Numbered from the stretch's first letter, positions 9,032 through 17,634 are shown. The stretch: DNA of 64,000 nucleotides from Alcanivorax sp. S6407 (GCF_023016115.1 NZ_JALKBH010000005.1:124001-188000); one strand, 5' to 3'. Numbers and translations are program-made. Notes: generated by a model not told the origin, from the sequence alone.

Positions 9032-9058
9032 TTAGCACTCGTTTCTATAGAGTGCTAA
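9032..9058 (-). promoter_or_regulatory. CIRCE (HrcA operator) over the rpoH promoter
   Basis: TTAGCACTC (9032-9040), nine bases, GAGTGCTAA (9050-9058): an exact match to the CIRCE consensus bound by the repressor HrcA. Read toward rpoH, a possible -35 TTAGCA lies in one arm and a -10 TAATAT (9029-9034) overlaps the other, spacing 18. It is 51 bases upstream of the rpoH start codon. Confidence 0.9.
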
Positions 9059-9163
9059 TCGACCAAAAAGTTCCCTGTGATCGGCTATTTCGATGGGTTC
9101 TGGAGGGCGAGAAATGAGAATAGCGGGTTTTGGTGAACAGGCTGTGAACCGGGGCGCAGAATC

Positions 9164-9327
9164 AGCTACAAGCTACAAGCTACAAGCTACAACGCGATTA
9201 GAGAGTGGAGGGCAGGGAAAGTTCCGGGCTTCGCGCTGGTATCCTTGTGGTGCGCGGGCAGGGTGCTGCCGATTGGCAGGGCCTGACCCGCGTCTCGCAG
9301 CTGACAGCTCATGGCTCGCAGCTGCTC
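9164..9327. repeat. Heptad-repeat element, AGCTACA type, at ftsX 3' end
   Basis: The left arm is four perfect AGCTACA units (9164-9191) followed by ACGCGAT. The right arm is GCGTCTC (9290), GCAGCTG (9297), ACAGCTC (9304), ATGGCTC (9311), GCAGCTG (9318), then CTC and the ftsX stop codon (TTA, 9328-9330). No gene is seen between rpoH and ftsX. Confidence 0.8.
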
Positions 9328-10356
9328 TTAAAAGTTCGGTTCGATCTCGCCCAGATGCCGCCCTACCGCCAGCCAGGCGCCGAGCAGGCCGAGGATGCCG
9401 CTGAACAGGGGCATGATAATCAGGCTGGATGCGGCCATGGCGGTGAGTGAGTCCTCACTATTGTAGAGTGCAAGCAGCTCGCCGATGGGGCCGCCGAGCC
9501 ACCACAGGGCGGTCTGGACCAGTACGACCGCGACCAGGCCACCGGCAAAGCCGTAGCAGAAGCCGGTGTAGAGGAAGGGGCGGCGCACGAAGCCGTCAGT
9601 GCCGCCGACGATCTTCACCACCACGATTTCATCCCGGCGGCTCTCGATGCCCAGGCGGATGGTGTTTACCACCACCAGCACCACGGCGGCGGCCAGGGCC
9701 AGGGTGAGGGCGGAGATCAGCCGCTCGCCGAGCTCAATCAGGGCATGCAGGCGACGCACCCATTCCACGTCCAGCTGGACCAGGTCGACTCCGTCTTGCT
9801 CGGCCAGGCGATTTTCCAGATCCCCCAGGGTCACCGGATCGGTGCTGTCCGGGAAGACTACGATTAGTGGCGGCAGAGGGTTGTCTGGCAGGGCCTGGAG
9901 CACATCACCGAACCCGGACAGGGCCTGGAATTCTTCCAGTGCCTGCTGGCGGGTGATGACTTTGGTGTCCTCGATATGGGCAATGCTTTTCCATTCCCGG
10001 GCCAGAGTGCGCTGGCGGTCTTCACTGATGTCCATGTCCAGAAACACGGACAGGTGGGCATTGCCGTCCCAGCTGCTGGTGATGGCGCGGGCGTTGTCCA
10101 GCAGTACCGCCAGCCCGGCGGGCAGGGACAGGGCGATGGCAATCACCAGGATGGTCATGGCGCTGCTGGCACGGCTGGCGTTGAGCCGCTGCAGGGCATC
10201 GCGGAAGGAGTCGCGGTGATGGGCGCGCCAGCTGCGGAAACGGTCTGCCAGGGAGGTGCTGGCGCTCTGGGCTCCCGCAACCCGCCGAACCTTCTCCGCT
10301 TTCTGGCGCTGGGGTTTGATCGGGGTGGCGCTTCTGTTGCCTTTATTGGCCGCCAT
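9328..10356 (-). CDS. ftsX: Cell division ABC transporter permease FtsX
   Basis: FtsX is the membrane partner of FtsE; the complex activates periplasmic peptidoglycan hydrolases at the septum. The 342-residue protein has a basic cytoplasmic N-terminus, a first helix near residue 75 (MTILVIAIALSLPAGLAVLL), a large periplasmic domain, and three C-terminal helices with the conserved IESRRDEIVVVKIVGGTDGFVRRPFL loop. The ATG at 10354-10356 follows GGGGGAAG and overlaps ftsE by fourteen bases. A heptad-repeat arm abuts its stop codon. Confidence 0.94.
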   Translation of the reverse strand: MAANKGNRSATPIKPQRQKAEKVRRVAGAQSASTSLADRFRSWRAHHRDSFRDALQRLNASRASSAMTILVIAIALSLPAGLAVLLDNARAITSSWDGNAHLSVFLDMDISEDRQRTLAREWKSIAHIEDTKVITRQQALEEFQALSGFGDVLQALPDNPLPPLIVVFPDSTDPVTLGDLENRLAEQDGVDLVQLDVEWVRRLHALIELGERLISALTLALAAAVVLVVVNTIRLGIESRRDEIVVVKIVGGTDGFVRRPFLYTGFCYGFAGGLVAVVLVQTALWWLGGPIGELLALYNSEDSLTAMAASSLIIMPLFSGILGLLGAWLAVGRHLGEIEPNF

Positions 10357-11032
10357 GGAATTCTTCCCCCTCATCACCATCATGGATCAGTCGCCCTTCG
10401 CGCAGGGTCAGCAAGCGGTGGTTGTAGCGGGCGATCAGGCTCAGGTCGTGGGTGGCGATAAGAACCGCCACGCCGACCCGGGCGAAGTCCTGAAACAGGT
10501 CCATGATCTCTTCGGACAGGGCCGGATCCAGGTTGCCGGTGGGCTCATCCGCCAGTAACAGGGGAGGTTTGTTGACCACGGCGCGGGCAATGCCGACGCG
10601 CTGTTGTTCACCACCGGAGAGCATGATCGGGCTGAGATTTTCCTTCTCCAGCAGGCCGACCTTGTCGAGGGCGGCACGCACCCGCTTGCCGATGTCGGCG
10701 CGGGAATAGCCGGCAATGATCAGCGGCAGGGCCACGTTGTCGAATACGCTGCGGTCGAACAGCAGCTGGTGATTCTGGTGCACCATGCCGATCTTGCGGC
10801 GCAGCAGGGGGATGTGGCGATTGCCGAAGCCGTTCAGGTTCTGGTTATCCACCAGCACCTGCCCCTGGGAGGGGCGCTCGATCATCATGATCAGTTTCAA
10901 CAGCGTCGACTTGCCCGCCCCGGAATGCCCGGTAAGGAAGGTGAGCTGCCCGGCGGGGAGCGTAAAACTCACCTTGCTGAGCGCATCTTTGCCATTCGGG
11001 TAGCGTTTGCTGACCCGGTCGAACTGAATCAT
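10343..11032 (-). CDS. ftsE: Cell division ATP-binding protein FtsE
   Basis: ATPase subunit of FtsEX, 229 residues from [14 protein letters not shown]. Walker A is GHSGAGKST, the signature motif LSGGEQQRV, Walker [14 protein letters not shown] and the switch histidine lies in IATHDLSL; all are intact. The longer ORF would extend into the palindromic repeat upstream, so the internal ATG is preferred. It overlaps ftsX and follows ftsY after an 84-base gap that is almost wholly a heptad palindrome. Confidence 0.95.
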   Translation of the reverse strand: MIQFDRVSKRYPNGKDALSKVSFTLPAGQLTFLTGHSGAGKSTLLKLIMMIERPSQGQVLVDNQNLNGFGNRHIPLLRRKIGMVHQNHQLLFDRSVFDNVALPLIIAGYSRADIGKRVRAALDKVGLLEKENLSPIMLSGGEQQRVGIARAVVNKPPLLLADEPTGNLDPALSEEIMDLFQDFARVGVAVLIATHDLSLIARYNHRLLTLREGRLIHDGDEGEEFHGGQ

Positions 11033-11057
11033 TGTGTCTCGCTTGGGCTCGACCGCT

Positions 11058-11116
11058 GCACGCACCATGCAACAGGCAACACGCGGCGTGATGCGTGAGG
11101 CATGTTGCGTGAGGCG
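11058..11116. repeat. Heptad palindrome filling the ftsY-ftsE gap
   Basis: Left units GCACGCA, CCATGCA, ACAGGCA, ACACGCG (11058-11085) are followed directly, with no core, by GCGTGAT, GCGTGAG, GCATGTT, GCGTGAG, GCG and the ftsY stop codon (TTA at 11117). The two 28-base arms are largely complementary, so RNA from the ftsY-ftsE junction would fold into a long hairpin. Confidence 0.85.
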
Positions 11117-12307
11117 TTAACCAGTCACATCTTCAAACAGCGCCTGGACGAATTCTTCTGCATGGAAAGGTCGCAGGTCTTCCAGGCGTTCCCCTACGCC
11201 GATAAAACGAATCGGCAAACCAGTACGTTTGGCCAAGGCAAACAGGATACCGCCTTTGGCGGTGCCGTCGAGCTTGGTGAGTGCCAACCCGGTCACGCCG
11301 GCGGCATCGCGGAACTGTTCGGCCTGCTGGATGGCATTCTGGCCGGTGCCGGCATCCAGTACCAGCAGGACCTCATGGGGCGCATCCGGGATCAGCTTCT
11401 TCATTACCCGGGTGACTTTGGTCAGTTCGTCCATCAGGTTGCCGCGGGTGTGCAGGCGGCCGGCAGTGTCGGCGATCAGCACATCGGCATTGCGGGACTG
11501 GGCGGCCTGCACGGCGTCATAGACCACCGAGGCGGAGTCGGCACCGGTGTGCTGTGCCACCACGGGAATGTCGTTGCGCTCGCCCCACACCTGCAGCTGT
11601 TCCACCGCAGCGGCGCGGAAAGTGTCGCCGGCAGCCAGCATCACGTTCTTGCCTTCCGCCTTGAAGCGGCAGGCCAGCTTGCCGATGGTGGTGGTCTTGC
11701 CGACCCCGTTCACGCCCACCATCAGGATCACATAGGGCTTCTTGCCGGTGTCGATTTCCAGCGGCTGATCCACCGGTACCAGCAGTTTGCGCAGTTCATT
11801 CTGCAGGGATTCGTACAGGGCGTCGGCGTCCACCAGCTCTTCACGGCTGACCTGGTCGGTGAGGGCCTCGATGATGACATCGGTGGCTTCCACGCCCACA
11901 TCCGCCACCAGCAGCTGAGTCTCGATTTCCTCGAAGATCTCGTCGTCAATCTCCTTGGCGCCCACCAGCAGGTCCGCCAGGCCCTTGCCCAGGCCTTTGC
12001 GGGTCTTACTCATGCCCTGCTTCATGCGGGCCCAGAAACCGCCGTCCTCGTCGCCATCCTGTACTTCTGAAACGGGCTGGGTTTCAGCTGGGGCAGGGGC
12101 GGGGGCTGGCTCGCTGGCGGGCTGCGGCGCTACGGCAGCGGGCGGCTGCTGTGCCGGGGCAGGCTCGGCAGGTGTCGCTGCCGCTTCGCTCTGCGGGTTT
12201 TCCGGGGTGGTCTCTTCTTCTACCCCCACAAACATGCGCTTCCAGAAACCGGTTTTTTTCGGTTCCTGGTTGCCATTCTCGTCGTCGCGGGAAACTTCGT
12301 CGTTCAT
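11117..12307 (-). CDS. ftsY: Signal recognition particle receptor FtsY
   Basis: FtsY is the SRP receptor GTPase that docks ribosome-SRP complexes at the inner membrane. The protein is 396 residues. The N-terminal A domain is acidic and Pro/Ala-rich (to about residue 85), the N domain begins at FWARMKQGMSKTRKGL, and the G domain has GVNGVGKTTTIGKL, DTFRAAAVEQL, DTAGRLHTR and TKLDGTAKGG. The C-terminus is typical (GVGERLEDLRPFHAEEFV). It heads the ftsY-ftsE-ftsX unit and is divergent from the M16 peptidase genes. Confidence 0.96.
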   Translation of the reverse strand: MNDEVSRDDENGNQEPKKTGFWKRMFVGVEEETTPENPQSEAAATPAEPAPAQQPPAAVAPQPASEPAPAPAPAETQPVSEVQDGDEDGGFWARMKQGMSKTRKGLGKGLADLLVGAKEIDDEIFEEIETQLLVADVGVEATDVIIEALTDQVSREELVDADALYESLQNELRKLLVPVDQPLEIDTGKKPYVILMVGVNGVGKTTTIGKLACRFKAEGKNVMLAAGDTFRAAAVEQLQVWGERNDIPVVAQHTGADSASVVYDAVQAAQSRNADVLIADTAGRLHTRGNLMDELTKVTRVMKKLIPDAPHEVLLVLDAGTGQNAIQQAEQFRDAAGVTGLALTKLDGTAKGGILFALAKRTGLPIRFIGVGERLEDLRPFHAEEFVQALFEDVTG

Positions 12308-12528
12308 GATCAGTCATATCCAGGCAAGAAGGGGTGACTTCCCCTCCCTTAACAATCAGGCTGCATGTGCGGAGCAAATAGTCGGTATGCTATGTCGACG
12401 ATAAAAGGCGCCCGCCTGCAGAAACAGACACTCACTTCACGGAGTGCGCGGCTATCCTACCATTAAGGGCGTTGGGGAGCAGCTTTCACGGCGGCATTTC
12501 GCCATTGCGGATGACGATGGGATACAGA

Positions 12529-13857
12529 ATGAAGAAATGGATACTGGGCCTGATGCTGGGCCTGTGGGCCGGTCTGGCCGGGGCCTCGCTGGCCACTCAC
12601 AGTTTTACTCTGGATAACGGGCTCAAGGTGCTGGTGCGCGAAGATCATCGCGCGCCGGTGGTGACGGTGATGGTGTGGTTCAAGGCCGGCAGCATTGATG
12701 AAGCACCGTTTGAAACCGGGCTGGCCCATGTGCTGGAGCACATGATGTTCAAGGGCACGGAAAAGCTGGGGCCGGGCGACTTTTCCAAGCTGGTGGCGCG
12801 CTACGGCGGTAGCGACAACGCCTTTACCAGCTACGACTACACCGCCTACTTCCAGCAGTATGAAGTCTCTCGCCTGCCGTTGGCGCTGGAACTGGAAGCG
12901 GAGCGCCTGGCCAACCTGAAGATCGATGACGAAGAGTTCTTCCGTGAGTTGCAGGTGGTCATGGAAGAGCGCCGCATGCGCACCGATGACAACCCCAATG
13001 CCCTGGCCTGGGAGAAGTTTCAGGCGGTGGCGCGCCCGGGTACCGGCTATGCGCACCCGATTATCGGCTGGCGTTCGCTGCTGTCCCAGCTGCAACCGGA
13101 CCAGGCACGCAGTTGGTTTCAGCGCTTCTATGTCCCGGGTAATGCCACCCTGGTGATTGCCGGTGATGTGACCCGCGATCAGGTGGAGCCTCTGGTTGAG
13201 CGCTTTTTCAGCGGTCTCCCTTCCGGAAGTACCCCGCCGCGGCCGAAGCAGACTATTAATCCGCCGGCAGGGGAGCGTCGTCTGAACCTGGCTCTGCCAG
13301 TGAAAGTGCCGACCCTGTTCATGACCTATAACGTGCCTTCCCTGGTCACGGCTGAAGACAAGCGCGACTTCTATGCCCTGACCATGCTGTCCGGGGTGCT
13401 GGATGGCGGCATGAGCGCCCGTATCGAGACTGATCTGGTGCGGGGCCAGAAACTGGTGGCCGGTGCTGGTGCTTCCTACTCGGGTATCCAGCGAGGCAAC
13501 GGCACCTTTACGCTGCAGGCGGCGCCCAATCCCGGGGTCACTCTGGATCAGGTGGAAGCGGCCCTGCGCAGTGAAATCCACAAGCTGCAGACCACCCTGC
13601 CCACAAACGATGAAATGGCCCGGGTGCGTGCCGGCGTGCTGGCGGGGCAGGTGTACGAAAAGGATTCCGTGATGGGCCAGGCCATGGAGCTGGGTACGCT
13701 CAGTACGCTTGGGCTGGATCTGGATCTCTCGGCTACCTTTGCTGATGAGCTGGCCAAGGTGACGGCGGAAGATGTGCAACGGGTGGCGAAGCAATGGTTG
13801 GTGCCGGAGCGCCTTGCTGTCGGGCATGTGCAGCCGGAGCAGGGGGAAGGGAAATGA
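12529..13857 (+). CDS. M16 family zinc peptidase (active subunit)
   Basis: A 442-residue periplasmic insulinase/pitrilysin-family protein with signal peptide MKKWILGLMLGLWAGLAGASLA. The inverted zinc motif HVLEH lies near residue 68, with the downstream metal-binding Glu in the LELEAERL stretch, so this subunit is predicted catalytic. The second half has the M16 C domain. The start at 12529 was chosen by the signal peptide; the preceding 57 bases add a non-signal extension. It overlaps the next gene by four bases (ATGA). Orthologous pairs sit next to ftsY in Pseudomonas. Confidence 0.9.
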   Translation: MKKWILGLMLGLWAGLAGASLATHSFTLDNGLKVLVREDHRAPVVTVMVWFKAGSIDEAPFETGLAHVLEHMMFKGTEKLGPGDFSKLVARYGGSDNAFTSYDYTAYFQQYEVSRLPLALELEAERLANLKIDDEEFFRELQVVMEERRMRTDDNPNALAWEKFQAVARPGTGYAHPIIGWRSLLSQLQPDQARSWFQRFYVPGNATLVIAGDVTRDQVEPLVERFFSGLPSGSTPPRPKQTINPPAGERRLNLALPVKVPTLFMTYNVPSLVTAEDKRDFYALTMLSGVLDGGMSARIETDLVRGQKLVAGAGASYSGIQRGNGTFTLQAAPNPGVTLDQVEAALRSEIHKLQTTLPTNDEMARVRAGVLAGQVYEKDSVMGQAMELGTLSTLGLDLDLSATFADELAKVTAEDVQRVAKQWLVPERLAVGHVQPEQGEGK

Positions 13858-15455
13858 AAAAGCAGCTTCAAGCTTCAAGCTACAAGCTACAAGACGCGGG
13901 GAACGGTTCTGCGCTGCGTCACGATAAAGGGCGCCGCGCGGCAAGTGCTGGCGGCGCGGTGGTTGCGGTATTCGGTTGGCTGAGAGGTTTGCGCGCGTTG
14001 CAGCTTGTAGCTTGCAGCTTGCGGCTCCTGACAGTGGCTGCAGTGGTATTGCTGAGTGCCTGTGCTTCCCTGAATCCTTCTGCGGATTTTCCCACCACTG
14101 AGGCGCTGGTGGCGGCCAGTGAGCCGGGGGCGCCGGTGCTGGAGATTCAGTCCTGGCAGACTGCGGAAGGGGCGAAGGTGTTGTTCGTGCCCAGCGATGC
14201 GTTACCCATGCTGGATATCCGTCTGGTGATGGATGCGGGCAGTGCCCGGGATGGTGGCAATGACGGTCTCGCATCCCTGACCAGTGCCTTGCTGGGTGAA
14301 GGTGCCAAAGACCTGAACGTGGATGACATCGCCCGCGGGTTTGAAGATCGTGGTGCCGAGTTTTCCTCCAGCAGTTACCGGGATATGGGCATCATCAGCC
14401 TGCGTACCCTTTCAGATACAGAATTCCGCGAGCCGGTACTGGACCTGTTTGGCCAGGTGATCGGGACACCGACCTTCCCGCAGGAGGCCTTGGAGCGAAT
14501 TCGTACCCAGATGATGCAGGGGCTGCGCATGGAGCAGCAGGTGCCCGGGCCGCAGGTGAGCAAGGCCTTCATGGCCACGCTGTACCCGGATCACCCCTAT
14601 GGGTCCGCCAGCGACGGTACCCTGGAGAGCCTGCCGGCGATTCAGCGTGCCCAACTGCAAACGTTCTATGACACCTATTACGCCGCCGGCAACGCAGTGA
14701 TTGCCATGGTGGGAGCGGTGGATCGCTCACAGGCGGAAACGATAGCGGCGCAGATCAGTGCGGCGCTGCCCGCCGGTGAGGCGGCGCCGAAACTGGAGCG
14801 TGCCACGCCGTTGGCCTCTCGCCAGCGTGAACACATCGAGTTCCCCTCCGCCCAGACCAGCATCCTGCTGGGGAATCAAAGTACCTGGCGGGGCAACCCG
14901 GACCATGTGGCCCTGTACGTGGGCAATATGGTGCTGGGCGGCGGCGGCTTCGCTTCCATACTCACCGATGAAGTACGCCAGAAGCGCGGCTATGTGTACG
15001 GCATTGGCAGCGGCTTCTCGGCCATGGCGGCGGGCGGGCCTTTCCAGGTGTCGTTCAAGACCGGGAACGAGAATGCCGATCAGGCCTTGAGCCTGACTCT
15101 GCAATTGATAGATGACTTCATCCAGCAGGGCCCCAGTGAATCCCAGCTGGAAGAAGCGCGCACCAGTATTCTCGGCAGCTTCGCCCTGGGCACCGCTGAT
15201 AACAGCGACATCATCGGTCAACTGGGCGCCATCGGTTTCTATGACCTGCCGCTGGATTACCTGCAGCAGTTCAGTCAGCAGGTACGGGACGTCAGTGCCG
15301 ACGACATCCGGGAGGCGTTCGCGCGGGCATTGAAGGCGGATGATCTGGCGATTGTCAGTATCGGCCCCAAAGCGCCGCAGATCGTGCCGGTGGATGAACC
15401 GGCCGAGAGCGATGTGGCAGCGGTGAGCGTCGAGGCAGGCCGTGGCGAAGAGTAA
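13854..15455 (+). CDS. M16 peptidase-like lipoprotein (inactive subunit) with inserted repeat
   Basis: A 533-residue partner of the preceding peptidase. It lacks HxxEH but keeps the M16 C-terminal substrate-binding motif (RQKRGYVYGIGSGF), as expected of a non-catalytic subunit. A lipoprotein signal is visible (LLTVAAVVLLSAC). The coupled start (ATGA overlap) is about 70 residues before that lipobox: between MKK and RLLTVAA lies a heptad-repeat element translated as KLQASSY-type sequence, which also creates a second lipobox-like LVAC. A TTG just before CGGCTCCTG could give a normal short signal peptide, but it lacks a ribosome site. The true start is uncertain. Confidence 0.85.
   Translation: MKKQLQASSYKLQDAGNGSALRHDKGRRAASAGGAVVAVFGWLRGLRALQLVACSLRLLTVAAVVLLSACASLNPSADFPTTEALVAASEPGAPVLEIQSWQTAEGAKVLFVPSDALPMLDIRLVMDAGSARDGGNDGLASLTSALLGEGAKDLNVDDIARGFEDRGAEFSSSSYRDMGIISLRTLSDTEFREPVLDLFGQVIGTPTFPQEALERIRTQMMQGLRMEQQVPGPQVSKAFMATLYPDHPYGSASDGTLESLPAIQRAQLQTFYDTYYAAGNAVIAMVGAVDRSQAETIAAQISAALPAGEAAPKLERATPLASRQREHIEFPSAQTSILLGNQSTWRGNPDHVALYVGNMVLGGGGFASILTDEVRQKRGYVYGIGSGFSAMAAGGPFQVSFKTGNENADQALSLTLQLIDDFIQQGPSESQLEEARTSILGSFALGTADNSDIIGQLGAIGFYDLPLDYLQQFSQQVRDVSADDIREAFARALKADDLAIVSIGPKAPQIVPVDEPAESDVAAVSVEAGRGEE
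13858..14028. repeat. Heptad-repeat element inside the second M16 gene
   Basis: Immediately after the first M16 stop codon come two AGCTTCA, two AGCTACA and AGACGCG units (13864-13898). The inverse arm CGCGTTG, CAGCTTG, TAGCTTG, CAGCTTG, CGGCTCC spans 13994-14028. The element keeps the downstream frame open. It sits in the usual place (3' side of a stop codon), but here that place is also the start of an overlapping gene. Confidence 0.85.
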
Positions 15456-16029
15456 GGGCCGCGCCAGCGCGGGTAGCAAAGGGCAGGTGCGCATTATCGG
15501 TGGAGAGAAGCGCGGGCTGCGGTTGCAGTTCGTGGATCATGGTGGCGACCTGCGCCCTTCCTCTGATCGGCTGCGCGAAACCCTGTTCAACTGGCTGCAG
15601 TTCGAGTTGCCGGGGCTGAACGTGCTGGATCTGTTTGCCGGTTCCGGGGTGCTGGGTGCCGAGGCGCTCAGTCGCGGTGCCAGTAAAGCTGTTCTGATCG
15701 AGAAGCAGCGGGAGCGGGTGGCGGATCTGCAGCGCCAGCTGCAACCCATGTTTGCCGACCGGATCAGCATCCAGTGCCACGACGCCTTGCTCTGGCTTCA
15801 CCAGCCGCCCACCCGTTTCGATCTGGTGTTTGTGGATCCGCCCTATGATCTGGGGCTGGCGGAACCGGCCTGTGGGGATCTTGAGGCGCGTGGCTGGCTA
15901 GCCGATGAGGCCTGGATTTATGTGGAGTCCCGCCGTCAGGGAACGGAGCCTGCGGTACCTGAAAACTGGTCTTTGCATCGCGAGAAGCAGGCCGGCGAGA
16001 TCCATGCCCGGCTGTTCCGGCGCGGCTAA
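15442..16029 (+). CDS. rsmD: 16S rRNA (guanine966-N2)-methyltransferase RsmD
   Basis: RsmD methylates G966 of 16S rRNA in the 30S head. The 195-residue protein starts with GTG inside the end of the M16 gene (14-base overlap). Motifs are RIIGGEKRGLRL, the target segment LRPSSDRLRETLFNWL, SAM site VLDLFAGSGVLGAEAL and the catalytic VFVDPPYDLGL. Length and motif order are normal. The ftsY-M16-M16-rsmD arrangement is shared with Pseudomonas. Confidence 0.94.
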   Translation: MAKSKGRASAGSKGQVRIIGGEKRGLRLQFVDHGGDLRPSSDRLRETLFNWLQFELPGLNVLDLFAGSGVLGAEALSRGASKAVLIEKQRERVADLQRQLQPMFADRISIQCHDALLWLHQPPTRFDLVFVDPPYDLGLAEPACGDLEARGWLADEAWIYVESRRQGTEPAVPENWSLHREKQAGEIHARLFRRG

Positions 16030-16098
16030 CGACGGCAATTCATCCAGTCTGGGGGGCGGTTCAGCGTTTTTTGATTAATTTTCATCCAGAATGGAAAT

Positions 16099-16118
16099 AT
16101 TGTGACAGGTGTCACAAT
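16099..16118. promoter_or_regulatory. CRP/Vfr-type operator upstream of the MetOD1-GGDEF genes
   Basis: TGTGA (16101-16105), six bases, TCACA (16112-16116), with the palindrome extending to TATTGTGACA and TGTCACAATA on each side. This is a perfect CRP-family core. A possible promoter, -35 TTGATT and -10 AAATAT, lies just upstream, so the factor may bind at or below the start site and repress. Confidence 0.75.
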
Positions 16119-16135
16119 AATTCGGCAGGGCGCCG

Positions 16136-16687
16136 ATGAACCTTCGGGACCTGAGTGCTCGGGGAGGGATGACCATGGATGAGGTTAAAAACGCCAGGAT
16201 ACCGCTTAATGGGGACCGTTTTCTCCGTGAGCTGCTGGGCTATCTTGCCGAGTCGATCCAGGATGTGGCGGGGCTGGAGCAGGCTGAAGGACTGGTTTCT
16301 ATTGTCGGCCAGAAAATCGGTGACGAGATCAATGCCAGCTATCGATCAGCGCTGAATGTATCGGGCCTCGACAAGGATCAGGTGACGGCCGTGATGGTCG
16401 ATCTCAAGCGCCGTATCGGCGGTGATTTCTACGTTATCGAGCAGGATGAGGAGCGCATTGTCCTTGGCAATTGGCGCTGTCCCTTTGGTCGTTACGTAGA
16501 GGGCAGGCCTGCCCTGTGCATGATGACCTCCAATGTTTTTGGCGTGATCGCCGCAGAAAATACCGGCTATGCCAGGGTAGAAATTACCGAGGCCATTGCC
16601 CATGGTGATTCCCAGTGCCGGGTGGTCGTCAGTCTGACACCGGAAGAAGGGGCCTCCGGGCGTGAATATTTCTCGGCGGATAGCTGA
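16136..16687 (+). CDS. Methanogen-output-domain-like (MetOD1) sensory protein
   Basis: A 183-residue soluble protein. The C-terminal half (NWRCPFG, then [21 protein letters not shown], then [11 protein letters not shown]) resembles the methanogen output domain 1 family, a small ligand or metal-binding domain related to V4R and found in signalling proteins; three cysteines sit in these motifs. Starts at 16136, 16169 and 16175 are all possible; GGGAGGG best fits the last. It lies two bases upstream of a diguanylate cyclase, so it probably feeds a signal to it. Identification is by motif memory only. Confidence 0.55.
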   Translation: MNLRDLSARGGMTMDEVKNARIPLNGDRFLRELLGYLAESIQDVAGLEQAEGLVSIVGQKIGDEINASYRSALNVSGLDKDQVTAVMVDLKRRIGGDFYVIEQDEERIVLGNWRCPFGRYVEGRPALCMMTSNVFGVIAAENTGYARVEITEAIAHGDSQCRVVVSLTPEEGASGREYFSADS

Positions 16688-16689
16688 GC

Positions 16690-17634
16690 ATGGTCACCCG
16701 GGAATGCCTCGCCATCCTCAATGCGATCTCCCTGCCGGTAGTGCTTATGGACGGCGAGGGGCGCATCAAGGTGGCCAATGCCCACGCCCTTGCCCTGTTG
16801 AAAGGAGAGCTACCAAAGTCTATCGCTTCGCTGGTGGCGACCGATCTGTCATCTTTCCTGAAAGCGGTGCGTCGCAATCGGCACTGTGCACATTTGACTA
16901 CCCGGCTTGTTGAGCCTCTGGCGGACTATTATCCGGCCAGTTCCCGGGTTTGCCGTGATGATGAATGGCAGGACTGTTATCTGATTGAGCTGTTCCCCCG
17001 TGATCTGGCAGTGGGAGGAATGAGCCGCCTTTCCGAGACGCGCCGTCGTGAGGCCTCCCTGCAGCGTAATTATGTCCGCGCAAGAGAAACAGCCCGCGTC
17101 GCCTTGTCGCAAGCCAATCAGGATCCACTCACCGGCATTGCCAACCGCCGGGCATTCGATCATTGGCTTGAACAGCTGTGCCGGGAATCCAGGGACAATG
17201 CCTTCCCGTTTTCGTTACTGCTGATTGATCTGGATTTTTTCAAGCGAATCAACGACACCCACGGTCACGAAGCCGGCGACAAGGTGTTGTGCGCGGTTGC
17301 TTCCCTGCTGACAGCCTCGCTGGTCCGCAAAGGGGATCAGGTTGCCAGGATCGGTGGAGAGGAATTTGCCGTGTTACTGCCCAATACTGACCGACGGGGA
17401 GCCGAAGACGTGGCCTGGCGTCTGGTGATGGCCCTGAGAAGCGCCAACAAGCAGGCTCAGAGTGCTGGTGAGGTATCTGACTGGGTGCCTGTCACGCTGT
17501 CTATCGGGGCGGCCAGCTGGTTGCCGGGGCAGCCGTTGTCTTCTTCTGCGCTGATGCGTGAGGCCGATGAAGCGCTGTATCTTGCCAAGGGTCAGGGGCG
17601 CGATCAGGCGGTGTTGCTGAAAACGGCCGATTGA
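16690..17634 (+). CDS. PAS-GGDEF diguanylate cyclase
   Basis: A 314-residue cytoplasmic enzyme predicted to make cyclic di-GMP from GTP. Residues 1-110 look like a PAS fold (ILNAISLPVVLMDGEGRIKVANAHAL); a helical linker follows; the GGDEF domain begins near DPLTGIANRRAFD. The active-site motif is GGEEF (222-226), and the inhibitory site RKGD is five residues before it, so product feedback is expected. No transmembrane segment is visible. It follows the MetOD1 gene by two bases and shares its CRP-type operator. Confidence 0.9.
   Translation: MVTRECLAILNAISLPVVLMDGEGRIKVANAHALALLKGELPKSIASLVATDLSSFLKAVRRNRHCAHLTTRLVEPLADYYPASSRVCRDDEWQDCYLIELFPRDLAVGGMSRLSETRRREASLQRNYVRARETARVALSQANQDPLTGIANRRAFDHWLEQLCRESRDNAFPFSLLLIDLDFFKRINDTHGHEAGDKVLCAVASLLTASLVRKGDQVARIGGEEFAVLLPNTDRRGAEDVAWRLVMALRSANKQAQSAGEVSDWVPVTLSIGAASWLPGQPLSSSALMREADEALYLAKGQGRDQAVLLKTAD

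Noticed and set aside
13794-13853. Upstream extension of the second M16 gene
   Set aside because: It lies within the first M16 gene and gives a Cys/Ala-rich non-signal sequence; the ATGA-coupled start is simpler.
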